From assembly GCF_037971845.1 (NCBI RefSeq), contig NZ_CP150227.1, positions 5,518,001 through 5,582,000 on the forward strand: a stretch of 64,000 nt of DNA. The letters are read 5' to 3'. Made by a program: the position numbers and the translations under genes. This stretch comes from Paenibacillus sp. FSL R5-0766. Lineage in GTDB: Bacteria > Bacillota > Bacilli > Paenibacillales > Paenibacillaceae. Positions 17,785 to 25,848 of this stretch are shown piece by piece; positions within the stretch are counted from its first letter, which is position 1; the number at the start of each line of letters is the position of its first letter. The notes beneath the pieces are model-generated. The model was given only the letters and a program-made list of their open reading frames with translations. It ran no database searches and was not told the origin of the DNA.

Positions 17785-17951
17785 CGTTACTTGTACCAAG
17801 TGATCTATACAATCGCTGGTTTTCGACTCCAGTTTCCACACCTCATATCGACGTGGATTACGCTGTAATGAATGAATTGATGAAGAAGCTGCCTAAAGGA
17901 TATGTATTTCCCGATCCTGCATCCATGGCGATCATGAATTCAAAAGATTGA
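17781..17951 (+). CDS. 56-residue protein coupled to a glycosyltransferase
   Basis: ATG at 17781 overlaps the glycosyltransferase stop (ATGA), and GAGGAGG lies about 10 bases upstream, so translation is well supported. The protein reads MTLLVPSDLYNRWFSTP and ends PKGYVFPDPASMAIMNSKD. It is Pro- and aromatic-rich, with no membrane segment or known motif I can name. The coupling suggests a partner or regulator of the glycosyltransferase; this is inference from context. Confidence 0.6.
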   Translation: MTLLVPSDLYNRWFSTPVSTPHIDVDYAVMNELMKKLPKGYVFPDPASMAIMNSKD

Positions 17952-17999
17952 GTTGTCCAATGATATGCCGTCTTCATATAACATGCCGAAATATCAAAC

Positions 18000-18043
18000 A
18001 AGGGGTGCCCCATCTGTCATATGAATGACTGAGGACACCCCTT
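18000..18043. terminator. hairpin between convergent genes
   Basis: AAGGGGTG and CACCCCTT pair across about 28 bases, with an inner TCAT/ATGA stem. It is flanked by T-rich sequence in both directions, so it probably terminates both the glycosyltransferase operon and the acetyltransferase gene. Confidence 0.6.
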
Positions 18044-18056
18044 ACTTGCTTCAAAT

Positions 18057-18079
18057 GTGTTCTAACGGACCTAGAACAC
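18057..18079. repeat. perfect 8-bp inverted repeat
   Basis: GTGTTCTA and TAGAACAC are separated by ACGGACC and lie between the hairpin at 18000-18043 and the end of the acetyltransferase gene. This could be a second terminator stem for the minus strand, though no T run follows. Confidence 0.45.
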
Positions 18080-18095
18080 GCTATTACAGATCTCT

Positions 18096-18626
18096 CTAAT
18101 CTGTCGCCAACTTGGAATACATATTCAGATCACTGAACGTTTCGCCTACCCTCTCGTATGCTCTAAGAGTGCCTTCATATGTGAAATTCAGCTTTTGTAA
18201 TAGCTTGATAGAATTCACATTGTCAGGGTCAACCTTTGCTTCCATTCGATTCAGCTTCATAGTCAAGAATGCATGAGCTACCAAAGAAGAGATCGCTTCC
18301 GTAGCATATCCTTTCCCCCAGTGTGATCTGGCAATGTCATACCCGATTTCTGCTTTAAGATTGTCAAAATCCAGTGAATTATAACCACAGGAACCTATGA
18401 TTTCGTTGGACTCTTGCGCAAGGATAGAGAACCGAATAGCCTTGTTTTCCTGAGCAAGATCATTCAGAAGATTAATCATTTCTATGGCTTGATTTTCATC
18501 CGTAAAATGAGTGATATTCATAAACCTAGTTACATCCGGATCAGACCAAATTTTAAACAAGCTGGCCGCATCCGATACGTTCATTTTTCGCAAATATAAC
18601 CGTTCTGTGTGTAACTCTGTAATCAA
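18096..18626 (-). CDS. GNAT family acetyltransferase, RimJ/RimL type
   Basis: This protein of about 176 residues has the RimJ-type opening TERLYLRKMNVSDAASLFKIW, the acetyl-CoA binding stretch SHWGKGYATEAISSLVAHAF near residue 105 and a C-terminal NSIKLLQKLNFTYEGTLRAYE. Such enzymes acetylate protein N termini, antibiotics or small amines. The substrate here is unknown. I place the start at TTG 18626, because GGAGGTAAGAGTA sits directly before it; the ATG at 18641 lies upstream of that ribosome site. Confidence 0.85.
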   Translation of the reverse strand: MITELHTERLYLRKMNVSDAASLFKIWSDPDVTRFMNITHFTDENQAIEMINLLNDLAQENKAIRFSILAQESNEIIGSCGYNSLDFDNLKAEIGYDIARSHWGKGYATEAISSLVAHAFLTMKLNRMEAKVDPDNVNSIKLLQKLNFTYEGTLRAYERVGETFSDLNMYSKLATD

Positions 18627-18792
18627 TACTCTTACCTCCATTAGTTTATTAATAGTTGGGTTTAAGATATTGATATCTGCGCATAGTCCAGTCCCTTCCG
18701 TGTATGAATCATTTCATTATACAGAGACTTCAGCAATAGATCACCCTTTCTGTCCACGAATCTGTCCATTCAGCCATCATTGCCAAATCCAT

Positions 18793-19509
18793 CTACTTCC
18801 AATACCCGCCAACCTGAAGCAAATTGAGTAAAATAGGTCTATGCTTCGCCTGAACCCGTTCCATTTCGGCAACCAGTGCCTTGAAGTGACGTTTGGTTCC
18901 CATCGACTCATGCAATCGGTAACACATCAGAGGTTCATTGTAGTAGAACAACTCATACATTGGAAACAGCCTCATCCACATCTCATAGTCATGGGTGTAG
19001 CGAAAATCAGTGTCGAACAGTCCAAACCGCTCAAATGCTTCCATCTCTAACATGACAGTACAGCCGTTGATCGGACAACCTTCCAGCAGTACCTGCAACA
19101 TCTCCAGACGACTTCCCACTTCCGGATGCACCGTATCCAACCATTCACTCTTCTCATTCACATAATGGTAGGCACCATGGCAGAATGAAGCTTTGACCTC
19201 TCGCATAAACTTCAGTTGTTTCTCCACCCGGTCCAGCAGCATCACATCATCCGAGCTGAGCCAGACAAAGTAATCCCCTGTTGCATGTTTGATGCCCTCA
19301 TTCAATGCTGTCGCGGTTCCACCGTTTTCTTTGTGAATATAGCGGATGGAATCCATGAATGGCTGTAGCCGCTCCACGTGCTCGGTTGACCCATCATCCA
19401 CCACGATGACTTCGATATGCGGATACGTCTGGTGAATGGCACTGTGAACAGCCTGCTCGATATAAGCACAATTGTAAAAAGGAATGACGATCGATACTTT
19501 TGGCTCCAT
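18793..19509 (-). CDS. GT2 family glycosyltransferase, paralog A
   Basis: This 238-residue GT-A enzyme has VSIVIPFYNCAYIEQAV at the start, VIVVDDGSTEH (nucleotide binding) near residue 35, NEGIKHATGDYFVWLSSDD near 70-90 with the metal-binding DD, and a C-terminal HDYEMWMRLFP with the catalytic-base ED/HD region. It is strongly similar to the gene at 19606-20322, so the pair arose by tandem duplication. GAGGAGGGG precedes the ATG. Last gene of the glycan operon on this strand. Confidence 0.9.
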   Translation of the reverse strand: MEPKVSIVIPFYNCAYIEQAVHSAIHQTYPHIEVIVVDDGSTEHVERLQPFMDSIRYIHKENGGTATALNEGIKHATGDYFVWLSSDDVMLLDRVEKQLKFMREVKASFCHGAYHYVNEKSEWLDTVHPEVGSRLEMLQVLLEGCPINGCTVMLEMEAFERFGLFDTDFRYTHDYEMWMRLFPMYELFYYNEPLMCYRLHESMGTKRHFKALVAEMERVQAKHRPILLNLLQVGGYWK

Positions 19510-19556
19510 TCGGGCCTTCCCCTCCTCTTACTGTCTTAGGTAAAATGCTGCGCAAA

Positions 19557-19599
19557 GAGGGCGTTAATCAGCCATCTTTTGGCTTTCTTAACCGCCCTC
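19557..19599 (-). repeat. strong hairpin between two GT2 genes
   Basis: GAGGGCGTTAA pairs with TTAACCGCCCTC with a one-base bulge, and inner AGCC pairs with GGCT. On the minus strand it is followed by TTTGCG, too short for an efficient terminator. An attenuating or RNA-processing hairpin that lowers expression of the last gene is plausible. Confidence 0.5.
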
Positions 19600-19605
19600 C
19601 CTACG

Positions 19606-20322
19606 CTACCCGCCAAGCGTCGCTATTCGCTGCAACAGCGGTTCGCGATATCTGGACCATACCATGGATGCCTCTCTGCCGATGACATCCGCATGACGTA
19701 CCGATCCCATTCCCCCATGCCACCGATAGGCAGTAAGTGGTTCATTCAGGTATGGGAACCGATGACCATTCAGCAAAATCCGCATCCAGAGATCCAGATC
19801 ATGGGTGTAGGGCAGAAGCTCATCAAACAATCCCACTCCGCTGAACAGATCCTTGCGGATCATGACAGTGCAACCGTTGACCGGATTGCTATTAACGAAC
19901 ACTCGCAGCCAATCGAGATCGGCCATCGGTTCAGGCCCACCATGCATTCTGGTAACTGCCGAATGCTCGTTGATATAATGAAAGTTGGTATGTGAGACGA
20001 GCACATTCTCACGCTGCATAAACTCCAGCTGATAACGAATTTTATCCGGGTACAGATAATCATCCGAACTGAGCCAGGCCACATATTCACCAGAGGCATG
20101 GCGGATGCCATGATTAAGTGCTGAAGCCGTGCCACCATTGCTTTTGCCAAGCACATTAATATAAGGAAGATAGGGTTGAAGCAACTCTGCATGCCGGGTT
20201 GAACCGTCATTCACAACAACGATCTCCACATGGGGATACGTCTGGTTCAGCGCACTCTGAATTGCCTGAGGCACATAAGGGCAGTTGTAGAATGGAATGA
20301 CAATGGATACTCTTGGATTCAA
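19606..20322 (-). CDS. GT2 family glycosyltransferase, paralog B
   Basis: This 238-residue enzyme is the same length as paralog A. It shares VSIVIPFYNC, the DGST nucleotide site, the LSSDD metal site and the HDLDLWMRIL segment. The start is TTG at 20322 with GGGAGGACGACAAG upstream, overlapping the preceding SDR gene by four bases. The two copies probably add different or successive sugars of the same glycan. Confidence 0.9.
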   Translation of the reverse strand: MNPRVSIVIPFYNCPYVPQAIQSALNQTYPHVEIVVVNDGSTRHAELLQPYLPYINVLGKSNGGTASALNHGIRHASGEYVAWLSSDDYLYPDKIRYQLEFMQRENVLVSHTNFHYINEHSAVTRMHGGPEPMADLDWLRVFVNSNPVNGCTVMIRKDLFSGVGLFDELLPYTHDLDLWMRILLNGHRFPYLNEPLTAYRWHGGMGSVRHADVIGREASMVWSRYREPLLQRIATLGG

Positions 20323-21260
20323 CTTGTCGTCCTCCCTTGCTGGACCCGAACATCACTCAGGATATCCTGAAGTGATGTGGCAAATGGAATCATCGGCTGC
20401 CAGCCAAGCTTGCGCAGCAGTGATAATTCCTCCTGTTTCCCCGAACCATCCGGACCAGAGGATGCCCCATCCCAGCGAACAGGGACTTCCGCTTCTGTCA
20501 TGGACAACAGCAGATCTGCAATTTCACCAAGACTGCGCTCGACTCCAGACACCACCGGGTATACTGTACCGCTGGACCCGTGTACCAGGAGGGTCGCATA
20601 CGCTCTGACGGCATCCCGCACATCCAGAAAGTCACGGGTATTGTCCCGTCCGGACAGACGGAATGCCTCGGTTTTGCCCGCCTGCTCACAGGCAACAACA
20701 TGGCGTGCAAGCAGTGAACAGATGCCTGTGGAAGGACCCGCACCAATCAGATTGCCTGGCTCCGCCAGCATGATCTGTTGTCCGAAGAGCGACATCCACG
20801 ACAAGGACACCATCTCTTCCAGCGCTTTACTGAGGCTGTATGGATGTGGAGGCTGGGGAATCCGGCCAGGTTCCGGCGTATATTTTAACCGCGATCCTAC
20901 AATAACGGTTCGTGCTGTCGGACAACTGCGAAGCGCATCCAGCAGATACAGCACGGCCATCACATTGGTCTCCAGGACCAGTAGCGGATCAGACCACGAA
21001 TCAGGCACTGAATTTTTGCCAGCGAGATGCAGCACATAGTCGGGCTGCACCTCGCCGATCAGATGACGCACTTGCTGTTTATCATTCAGATCACAGACAT
21101 GGACCTGAGTACCTTTACCAAATGAATACACATCCGGCCTCCGGACTACCGCCGCAACCACTGCACCCGCTTCCCGAAAATAAGATACGGCATGTCGCCC
21201 GGTAAAACCGGAGGCGCCTGTAATCAGAACTTTCTTGCCTCTCAGCTCTGCTCCATCCAT
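20319..21260 (-). CDS. NAD-dependent sugar-nucleotide epimerase/dehydratase (SDR)
   Basis: This 313-residue extended SDR has the GASGFTG cofactor motif near residue 15, LHLAGKNSVPDSW near 80 and the catalytic YSLSK (Tyr-x3-Lys) near 140. It most resembles GDP-6-deoxy-mannose reductase or related 4-reductases in the spacing around AGKNSVPDSW, but substrate cannot be read from sequence. AAGGAG precedes the ATG, and the start overlaps the previous gene by 19 bases. Part of the surface-glycan operon. Confidence 0.8.
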   Translation of the reverse strand: MDGAELRGKKVLITGASGFTGRHAVSYFREAGAVVAAVVRRPDVYSFGKGTQVHVCDLNDKQQVRHLIGEVQPDYVLHLAGKNSVPDSWSDPLLVLETNVMAVLYLLDALRSCPTARTVIVGSRLKYTPEPGRIPQPPHPYSLSKALEEMVSLSWMSLFGQQIMLAEPGNLIGAGPSTGICSLLARHVVACEQAGKTEAFRLSGRDNTRDFLDVRDAVRAYATLLVHGSSGTVYPVVSGVERSLGEIADLLLSMTEAEVPVRWDGASSGPDGSGKQEELSLLRKLGWQPMIPFATSLQDILSDVRVQQGRTTS

Positions 21261-22069
21261 AATGCCAACTCCTTCAGCATTGTAGAATAATCCGGCAGGT
21301 CTGTCTTCACATCCTCGCGAGTGGACACCAGCGTACGGTCCTGCACTACACTATCATCACGAACAATCGTCACATCCTGCTTATCCCAGGTCTGCTTGAA
21401 CAATACAAGCAGGTCATGCTTGCTGACAGGTGCCGGATGAGCTAAGTGGATCAGACCACTAACCGATGAGGCCATGTAATGGTCTACCCATTTAGCCAGC
21501 TCAAGTGTGGTCACACCGTTCCAGAATACGCGAGTATACCCTCCGACTTCACCTGTGCTGGACATAAACCATTGCATCAGACCAATGCCGCCCTGGCGGA
21601 TCTCGGGTCCAATGATGGACGTACGGATCGTCAGATGACCTTCATCCTGAACTTCGCCAAGTGCTTTGGTGATGGCGTAAGCTGAAGTCCCATCCGTAAC
21701 ATCATCTTCCCGGTATGATCCCCGTTCTCCGCTGAACACACAGTCTGTGCTGATATGAATCAGGCGTGCACCAATCGTATCTGCAACCCGACGCAGACGA
21801 TGTGGCAGGAAACCATTAATATGATATGCAGTAATTTTGTCCTCATCTGCAAAGTTGTTCAACACACCTACAGCATTAATAATCACATCCGGGTGCACAG
21901 CTTCTACCAATCGATCAACCATGAAGCTGTCGTTCACATCCAGGAGCAGACCATTGGGGTCTGTTACATCCCGAGATGTGTAGAAGACGCTGTGTACACC
22001 TTGACGGCGGAAATAGTCGACCAAAATATGGCCGGCCATTCCGTTTCCACCAAGTATCAGCAGTTTCAT
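21242..22069 (-). CDS. RmlD-like sugar-nucleotide reductase (SDR)
   Basis: This 275-residue protein has GGNGMAGHILVDYF at the N terminus, NAVGVLNNFADEDK near residue 65, STDCVFSGERGSYREDD near 108 and YAITKALGE with the catalytic Tyr and Lys near 130, the pattern of RmlD-type reductases. Lying directly after a CapE-like dehydratase and a WecB-like 2-epimerase, it probably reduces a 4-keto-2-acetamido-6-deoxy-hexose bound to UDP. It overlaps the dehydratase gene as ATGA. It is much shorter than the CapF reductase of the L-fucosamine pathway. Confidence 0.8.
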   Translation of the reverse strand: MKLLILGGNGMAGHILVDYFRRQGVHSVFYTSRDVTDPNGLLLDVNDSFMVDRLVEAVHPDVIINAVGVLNNFADEDKITAYHINGFLPHRLRRVADTIGARLIHISTDCVFSGERGSYREDDVTDGTSAYAITKALGEVQDEGHLTIRTSIIGPEIRQGGIGLMQWFMSSTGEVGGYTRVFWNGVTTLELAKWVDHYMASSVSGLIHLAHPAPVSKHDLLVLFKQTWDKQDVTIVRDDSVVQDRTLVSTREDVKTDLPDYSTMLKELALWMEQS

Positions 22070-23052
22070 GACAAGAATCCTCCGCGTTTCAGAATTTCAC
22101 GAATCTCCTCTTTGGTCATGAGTTGGTGTTCAGAACTGAAACTGTTAAAGGAGACCGGGGGACAATTGGTATAATGTTCACGCAGACCCGGTATGCCCAG
22201 GGTAGGAAGAATTACCAGGTACTGCTCATCGTAGACAACGGTGGTCATGCTCTCGAATTCACTCATCAATATTTCATGGATTTTCTCCCCTGGACGAATG
22301 CCACGTTCCACAATGCTCACATTCTCCACACCGGAATCCTCAATCAGTACTTCCGCGAGATCAACGATTTTGCAGGTAGGCATCGTCATGACAAAGATTT
22401 CTCCGCCGACACTTTCCACCGAAGCTTTGAACAGCAAGGTAATTGCATCCTTCAGCGTAAGAAAAAATCGAGTCATACTCATATCCGTGATGGAGACCTG
22501 CCCTTTCTGGCGGATCTGATTCTTGAACAGATGTACCACACTACCGTTTGTTCCCAGTACATTCCCACCCCGTACCGTAACAAACTTGGTATCACTGTGT
22601 AACAAGTTTGCATATACAATTAATTTCTCGCCGATCGCTTTTGTCATGCCATAGAAGTTGGACGGATTGGCAGCCTTGTCAGTCGAGATATAGATTACTT
22701 TTTCCACCTTGTTCTCAATAGCAGCCTCAATTACGTTTTGTGTACCAATCACATTGGTTTTGAGTGCTTCGTACGGTTGGTCTTCACACACCGGAACATG
22801 CTTGAGCGCAGCCAGATGAAATACATAGTCCACATGCTGGCAAGCCGCCGTCAAGGCATCCTTGTCACGAATATCTCCAATCCGGAAATGAAGACGTGGG
22901 TCTTCGAATTCACGACTCATAGCCACTTGGCTGGACTCGTTCCGGGAATATACAATAATTTCTTTGGGCTGCTGGGGCAGTAGTTGAGCCACAAGTTCAT
23001 AACCCCATGATCCCGTACCGCCAGTCACGAGTATACGCTTATTTTCAAACAT
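22066..23052 (-). CDS. capE: UDP-GlcNAc 4,6-dehydratase/5-epimerase, CapE/FnlA-like
   Basis: This 328-residue SDR has RILVTGGTGSWGYELV near residue 6, HLAALKHVPVCEDQPYEA near 80, the catalytic SNFYGMTKAIGEK near 130 and GGNVLGTNGSVVHLF near 160, as in CapE, FnlA and PseB. These act on UDP-GlcNAc in the cytoplasm, giving UDP-4-keto-6-deoxy sugars. The start at 23052 has GGAGGGAAAATGC upstream. It overlaps the wecB-like gene by eight bases. Whether C5 is also inverted (CapE) needs an alignment. Confidence 0.85.
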   Translation of the reverse strand: MFENKRILVTGGTGSWGYELVAQLLPQQPKEIIVYSRNESSQVAMSREFEDPRLHFRIGDIRDKDALTAACQHVDYVFHLAALKHVPVCEDQPYEALKTNVIGTQNVIEAAIENKVEKVIYISTDKAANPSNFYGMTKAIGEKLIVYANLLHSDTKFVTVRGGNVLGTNGSVVHLFKNQIRQKGQVSITDMSMTRFFLTLKDAITLLFKASVESVGGEIFVMTMPTCKIVDLAEVLIEDSGVENVSIVERGIRPGEKIHEILMSEFESMTTVVYDEQYLVILPTLGIPGLREHYTNCPPVSFNSFSSEHQLMTKEEIREILKRGGFLS

Positions 23053-24136
23053 GCATTTTCCCTCCAAGCAGAAATTTAACCACTTTACTGGATACATCTG
23101 TGGCTTTGTAACCTTGCGGGCAATCCCAGTCGCTAGACATCTTTGTCATGACGTTCACGCAATCAGCGATGCGCGCGGCATCCAGACCGGAGACTACATT
23201 GCTGCCGCAATCGACCGTTTCCGGCCGTTCGGTAGTTCGACGCATCGTTACGGTCGGCACGCCCATAATACAACACTCCTCCTGCACAGTACCGCTATCC
23301 GTAAGTGCACAGCGTGCATGACGTTCAAGCATTACAAAGTCGAAGAATCCAAACGGCTCGTGAAACTCCACCAGCGGGTTCATCTCCAATTGCAGATGCT
23401 CCGCAATCCGGATCGCTGTACGGGGATGAATACTGCAGATTACACGCAACCCGTGTTCCTCTGCGACCTGGTTCAGTCCTTTCATAATCTCCAGCAAATG
23501 AGGGGCATGATCCACATTCTCGGCTCGATGGGCAGTAACCAGGAAGTATTGCCCGGACTTCAGCTTGAGCTTTTTGAGTATTTTGCTGGAACTTACTTGC
23601 GCGTCGTAGTGCTGCATGACTTCATAGATGGGATTGCCCGTTAGCACGATGCGCCTGCTTGGTACCCCTTCACTGACCAAATGTTTCTTGCTCTGTTCCG
23701 TGTAAGGCATATTAACGGTAGAGATGGCATCAATAACCTTGCGATTTTTCTCCTCAGGCACATCCAGGTCGAAGCAACGATTGCCTGCTTCCATATGAAT
23801 AACAGGAACACCCATGCGCTCAGCCAATACTGCACATAATGCGCTATTGGTATCGCCAAGCAGCAGCAATTTATCGGGCTTCTCCTGCAATATCAGATCT
23901 TCCATCTGCGTAAACATCGAGGATAGCTGTCGTCCCAGAGTGGCCGCTTCATCCTGAAGAACGTAATCCGGTGCACGCAGGCCCATTTCCTTGAAAAAGA
24001 GACCGCTGAGACTTTCCGTGAAGTTCTGTCCCGTATGCACCAGAATATGTTTGGACGCGTACTGGTCCAGCTTGGAGATGATCAGGCTGAGCCGTATGAT
24101 CTCAGGTCTCGTACCCAGCACCGTCATGATCTTCAT
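23045..24136 (-). CDS. wecB: UDP-N-acetylglucosamine 2-epimerase, WecB-like
   Basis: This 363-residue protein begins MKIMTVLGTRPEIIRLSLII, the classic non-hydrolysing 2-epimerase opening, then HTGQNFTESLSGLFF, VHGDTNSA-like LGDTNSALCAV, HMEAGNRCFD near residue 120 and the C-terminal DSGTVQEECCIMGVPTVTMR. Next to capE- and rmlD-like genes it is more likely a CapG/WbvD-type epimerase for the deoxy-sugar product than the enzyme for UDP-ManNAc. ATG 24136 fits the family start; an ATG at 24154 overlaps the previous stop and is an alternative. Confidence 0.85.
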   Translation of the reverse strand: MKIMTVLGTRPEIIRLSLIISKLDQYASKHILVHTGQNFTESLSGLFFKEMGLRAPDYVLQDEAATLGRQLSSMFTQMEDLILQEKPDKLLLLGDTNSALCAVLAERMGVPVIHMEAGNRCFDLDVPEEKNRKVIDAISTVNMPYTEQSKKHLVSEGVPSRRIVLTGNPIYEVMQHYDAQVSSSKILKKLKLKSGQYFLVTAHRAENVDHAPHLLEIMKGLNQVAEEHGLRVICSIHPRTAIRIAEHLQLEMNPLVEFHEPFGFFDFVMLERHARCALTDSGTVQEECCIMGVPTVTMRRTTERPETVDCGSNVVSGLDAARIADCVNVMTKMSSDWDCPQGYKATDVSSKVVKFLLGGKMHV

Positions 24137-24150
24137 CGTAATCCCTGCCT

Positions 24151-25782
24151 TCATCTTGTATTGGAACCCTTGCGCCCTGCTCGGCTACGTCCTGCCTTGG
24201 CAGATTTGCGTCTGCGACTAGCCGATTTCCCCATATGTGGACGTGGTCCCTTCGTTGTACGGATTCTCCCCTTACGTCTGCCAGTTCCGGAAGTACGTTT
24301 CAGCCCCCCACGGTCTCGGCGAGAATGAGGTGCAAGTGGCTTGCGACGACGCTTCCGTGCTTTGCCCCTCTGTAGAATGGGCTTTGGCTTTGCAGCTGGG
24401 CCAGTACCTGAGGCAACAGGAGCATCGTGACCCAATGCGATTGGAGGTAATGAGGAATGTGGCAACGCCTGTATGACGGTCAGTGGGAATAATAGTGCCC
24501 GAACCGTAGTCGGCTCCAGAACCAGTACAGTGCGTAGTCCTCCCTCCCCATGGGTATACACAGGTCCATTCGGAGGTTGGATATAAGCAAACCATCCGGG
24601 AAAACGCAATAACCACTGTGTCACCATCGTATGCAGTTTCGTTCGGTAGGTTTCAACGCCGTAGAGCCTTTCCGCTTCTGTCCGATTACGCCATCCTGTA
24701 TTTGAGGCCAGCTCTGCATCATTCAGCAAGGTTGTTGCCAAGGTGACAAGCGCTTCGGTATCGCCCGGCGGGGCCAAAAATGCATCACTGCCTACGGATT
24801 CCATTAACTCCTTCAGTCCACCCTGAGCAAAAGCGATGACCGGTTTGGCAAAATAGAGACCCTCCAGTGCGGTCATGCCAAATCCTTCTTTGACCATGCT
24901 TGGGATGACCAGGATATCCATCGCGGTATATGCCAGAGATACGTTCTCTTCAAATGTGGTGAAGGTAAACCGGCGTGAATACCCGGATTTTCTCACCCGT
25001 GATACACACTCGTCGTAATACTTTTTATCCGATGGTGCCCCGATGATCCAGAAGCGACAACGCGAATGCGTTTCACAGATCCTCAAGGCCATATCCACAA
25101 AAGGTTTCAACCCTTTAGCATCATATATAAATGAAGAAATATAACCGATACAGGTCTGTGATGATTTGAAACCGAGCTCCTTACGCTTGCGTTCGCGCAG
25201 ATGAACCCAGCGGTCCGGTTCTGGTAGCGCGGGTTCCCAAGTTGGGGAGATAATGGTCACTTTGTCACCTATGCCGGCTTCTTGGAATGGGGCTACCGCT
25301 GTCTCGGATATACCGATAATCCAATCCGCGTAACGGCCAATCATCTGGATCGCCTCGGTTGTATGTTCATTCGTATGAATGATCTCGGTAATCTTCCAGA
25401 TGACCGGAATCTGAAGGGATTTTGCCGCTACAGCCGGCAGCACATTAACGCAGGTGTTCGTTAACACCATATCGGGAGCAGTCTCCCGTATGAGGGAGAC
25501 CGCTTCCTGATACGCTGGTGTATGGCGAAGTTGCTCCGCATCATCTGCAATGCCCAAGTAAGGTGTGTACACACCGTGAAGCATCGGCAGAGTGCATATT
25601 TTGACCTGAATGCCGAATCTTCGCGCAAGCCCCGCAAGCTTCCCCTCCTGAGGGGCTACGAGCACACATTCAAAGATCGTACCGATCTCTCTCATAAAAT
25701 GAAGCAGCAGCTTCTCGGCGCCTGTAATGCTGCGAGTATTACACACATGTGAAAATAACATCAGCTTTGGTTTCGTTGCCAT
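24151..25782 (-). CDS. GT4 family glycosyltransferase with very basic C-terminal tail
   Basis: The first 380 residues form a GT-B enzyme: KLMLFSHVCNTRSITGAEKLLLHF at the N terminus, IGYISSFIYDAKGLKPFV near 210, then MVKEGFGMTALEGLYFAKPVI near 300 (E-x7-E). After residue 440 comes a tail of about 100 residues that is mostly Lys, Arg, Gly and Ser (KARKRRRKPL, RRKGRIRTTKGPRP, SRRRKSAKAGRSRAGRKG). It may hold the enzyme to the spore surface, nucleic acid or a polyanion. ATG 25782 gives the family start; an in-frame GTG at 25830 lies right after GGGAGGAGGT. Confidence 0.85.
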   Translation of the reverse strand: MATKPKLMLFSHVCNTRSITGAEKLLLHFMREIGTIFECVLVAPQEGKLAGLARRFGIQVKICTLPMLHGVYTPYLGIADDAEQLRHTPAYQEAVSLIRETAPDMVLTNTCVNVLPAVAAKSLQIPVIWKITEIIHTNEHTTEAIQMIGRYADWIIGISETAVAPFQEAGIGDKVTIISPTWEPALPEPDRWVHLRERKRKELGFKSSQTCIGYISSFIYDAKGLKPFVDMALRICETHSRCRFWIIGAPSDKKYYDECVSRVRKSGYSRRFTFTTFEENVSLAYTAMDILVIPSMVKEGFGMTALEGLYFAKPVIAFAQGGLKELMESVGSDAFLAPPGDTEALVTLATTLLNDAELASNTGWRNRTEAERLYGVETYRTKLHTMVTQWLLRFPGWFAYIQPPNGPVYTHGEGGLRTVLVLEPTTVRALLFPLTVIQALPHSSLPPIALGHDAPVASGTGPAAKPKPILQRGKARKRRRKPLAPHSRRDRGGLKRTSGTGRRKGRIRTTKGPRPHMGKSASRRRKSAKAGRSRAGRKGSNTR

Positions 25783-25792
25783 GGCCGCACGG

Positions 25793-25821
25793 ACCCTGTA
25801 CACGGGTATCCGATACAGGGT
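25793..25821 (-). repeat. hairpin at the start of the basic-tail glycosyltransferase
   Basis: ACCCTGTA (25793-25800) and TACAGGGT (25814-25821) form a perfect 8-bp stem between the strong ribosome site and the ATG at 25782. If translation starts at 25782, this stem would sit in the leader; if at GTG 25830, it lies in the coding region. Confidence 0.4.
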
Positions 25822-25848
25822 ACTGTGCACACCTCCTCCCGGCCAGAA

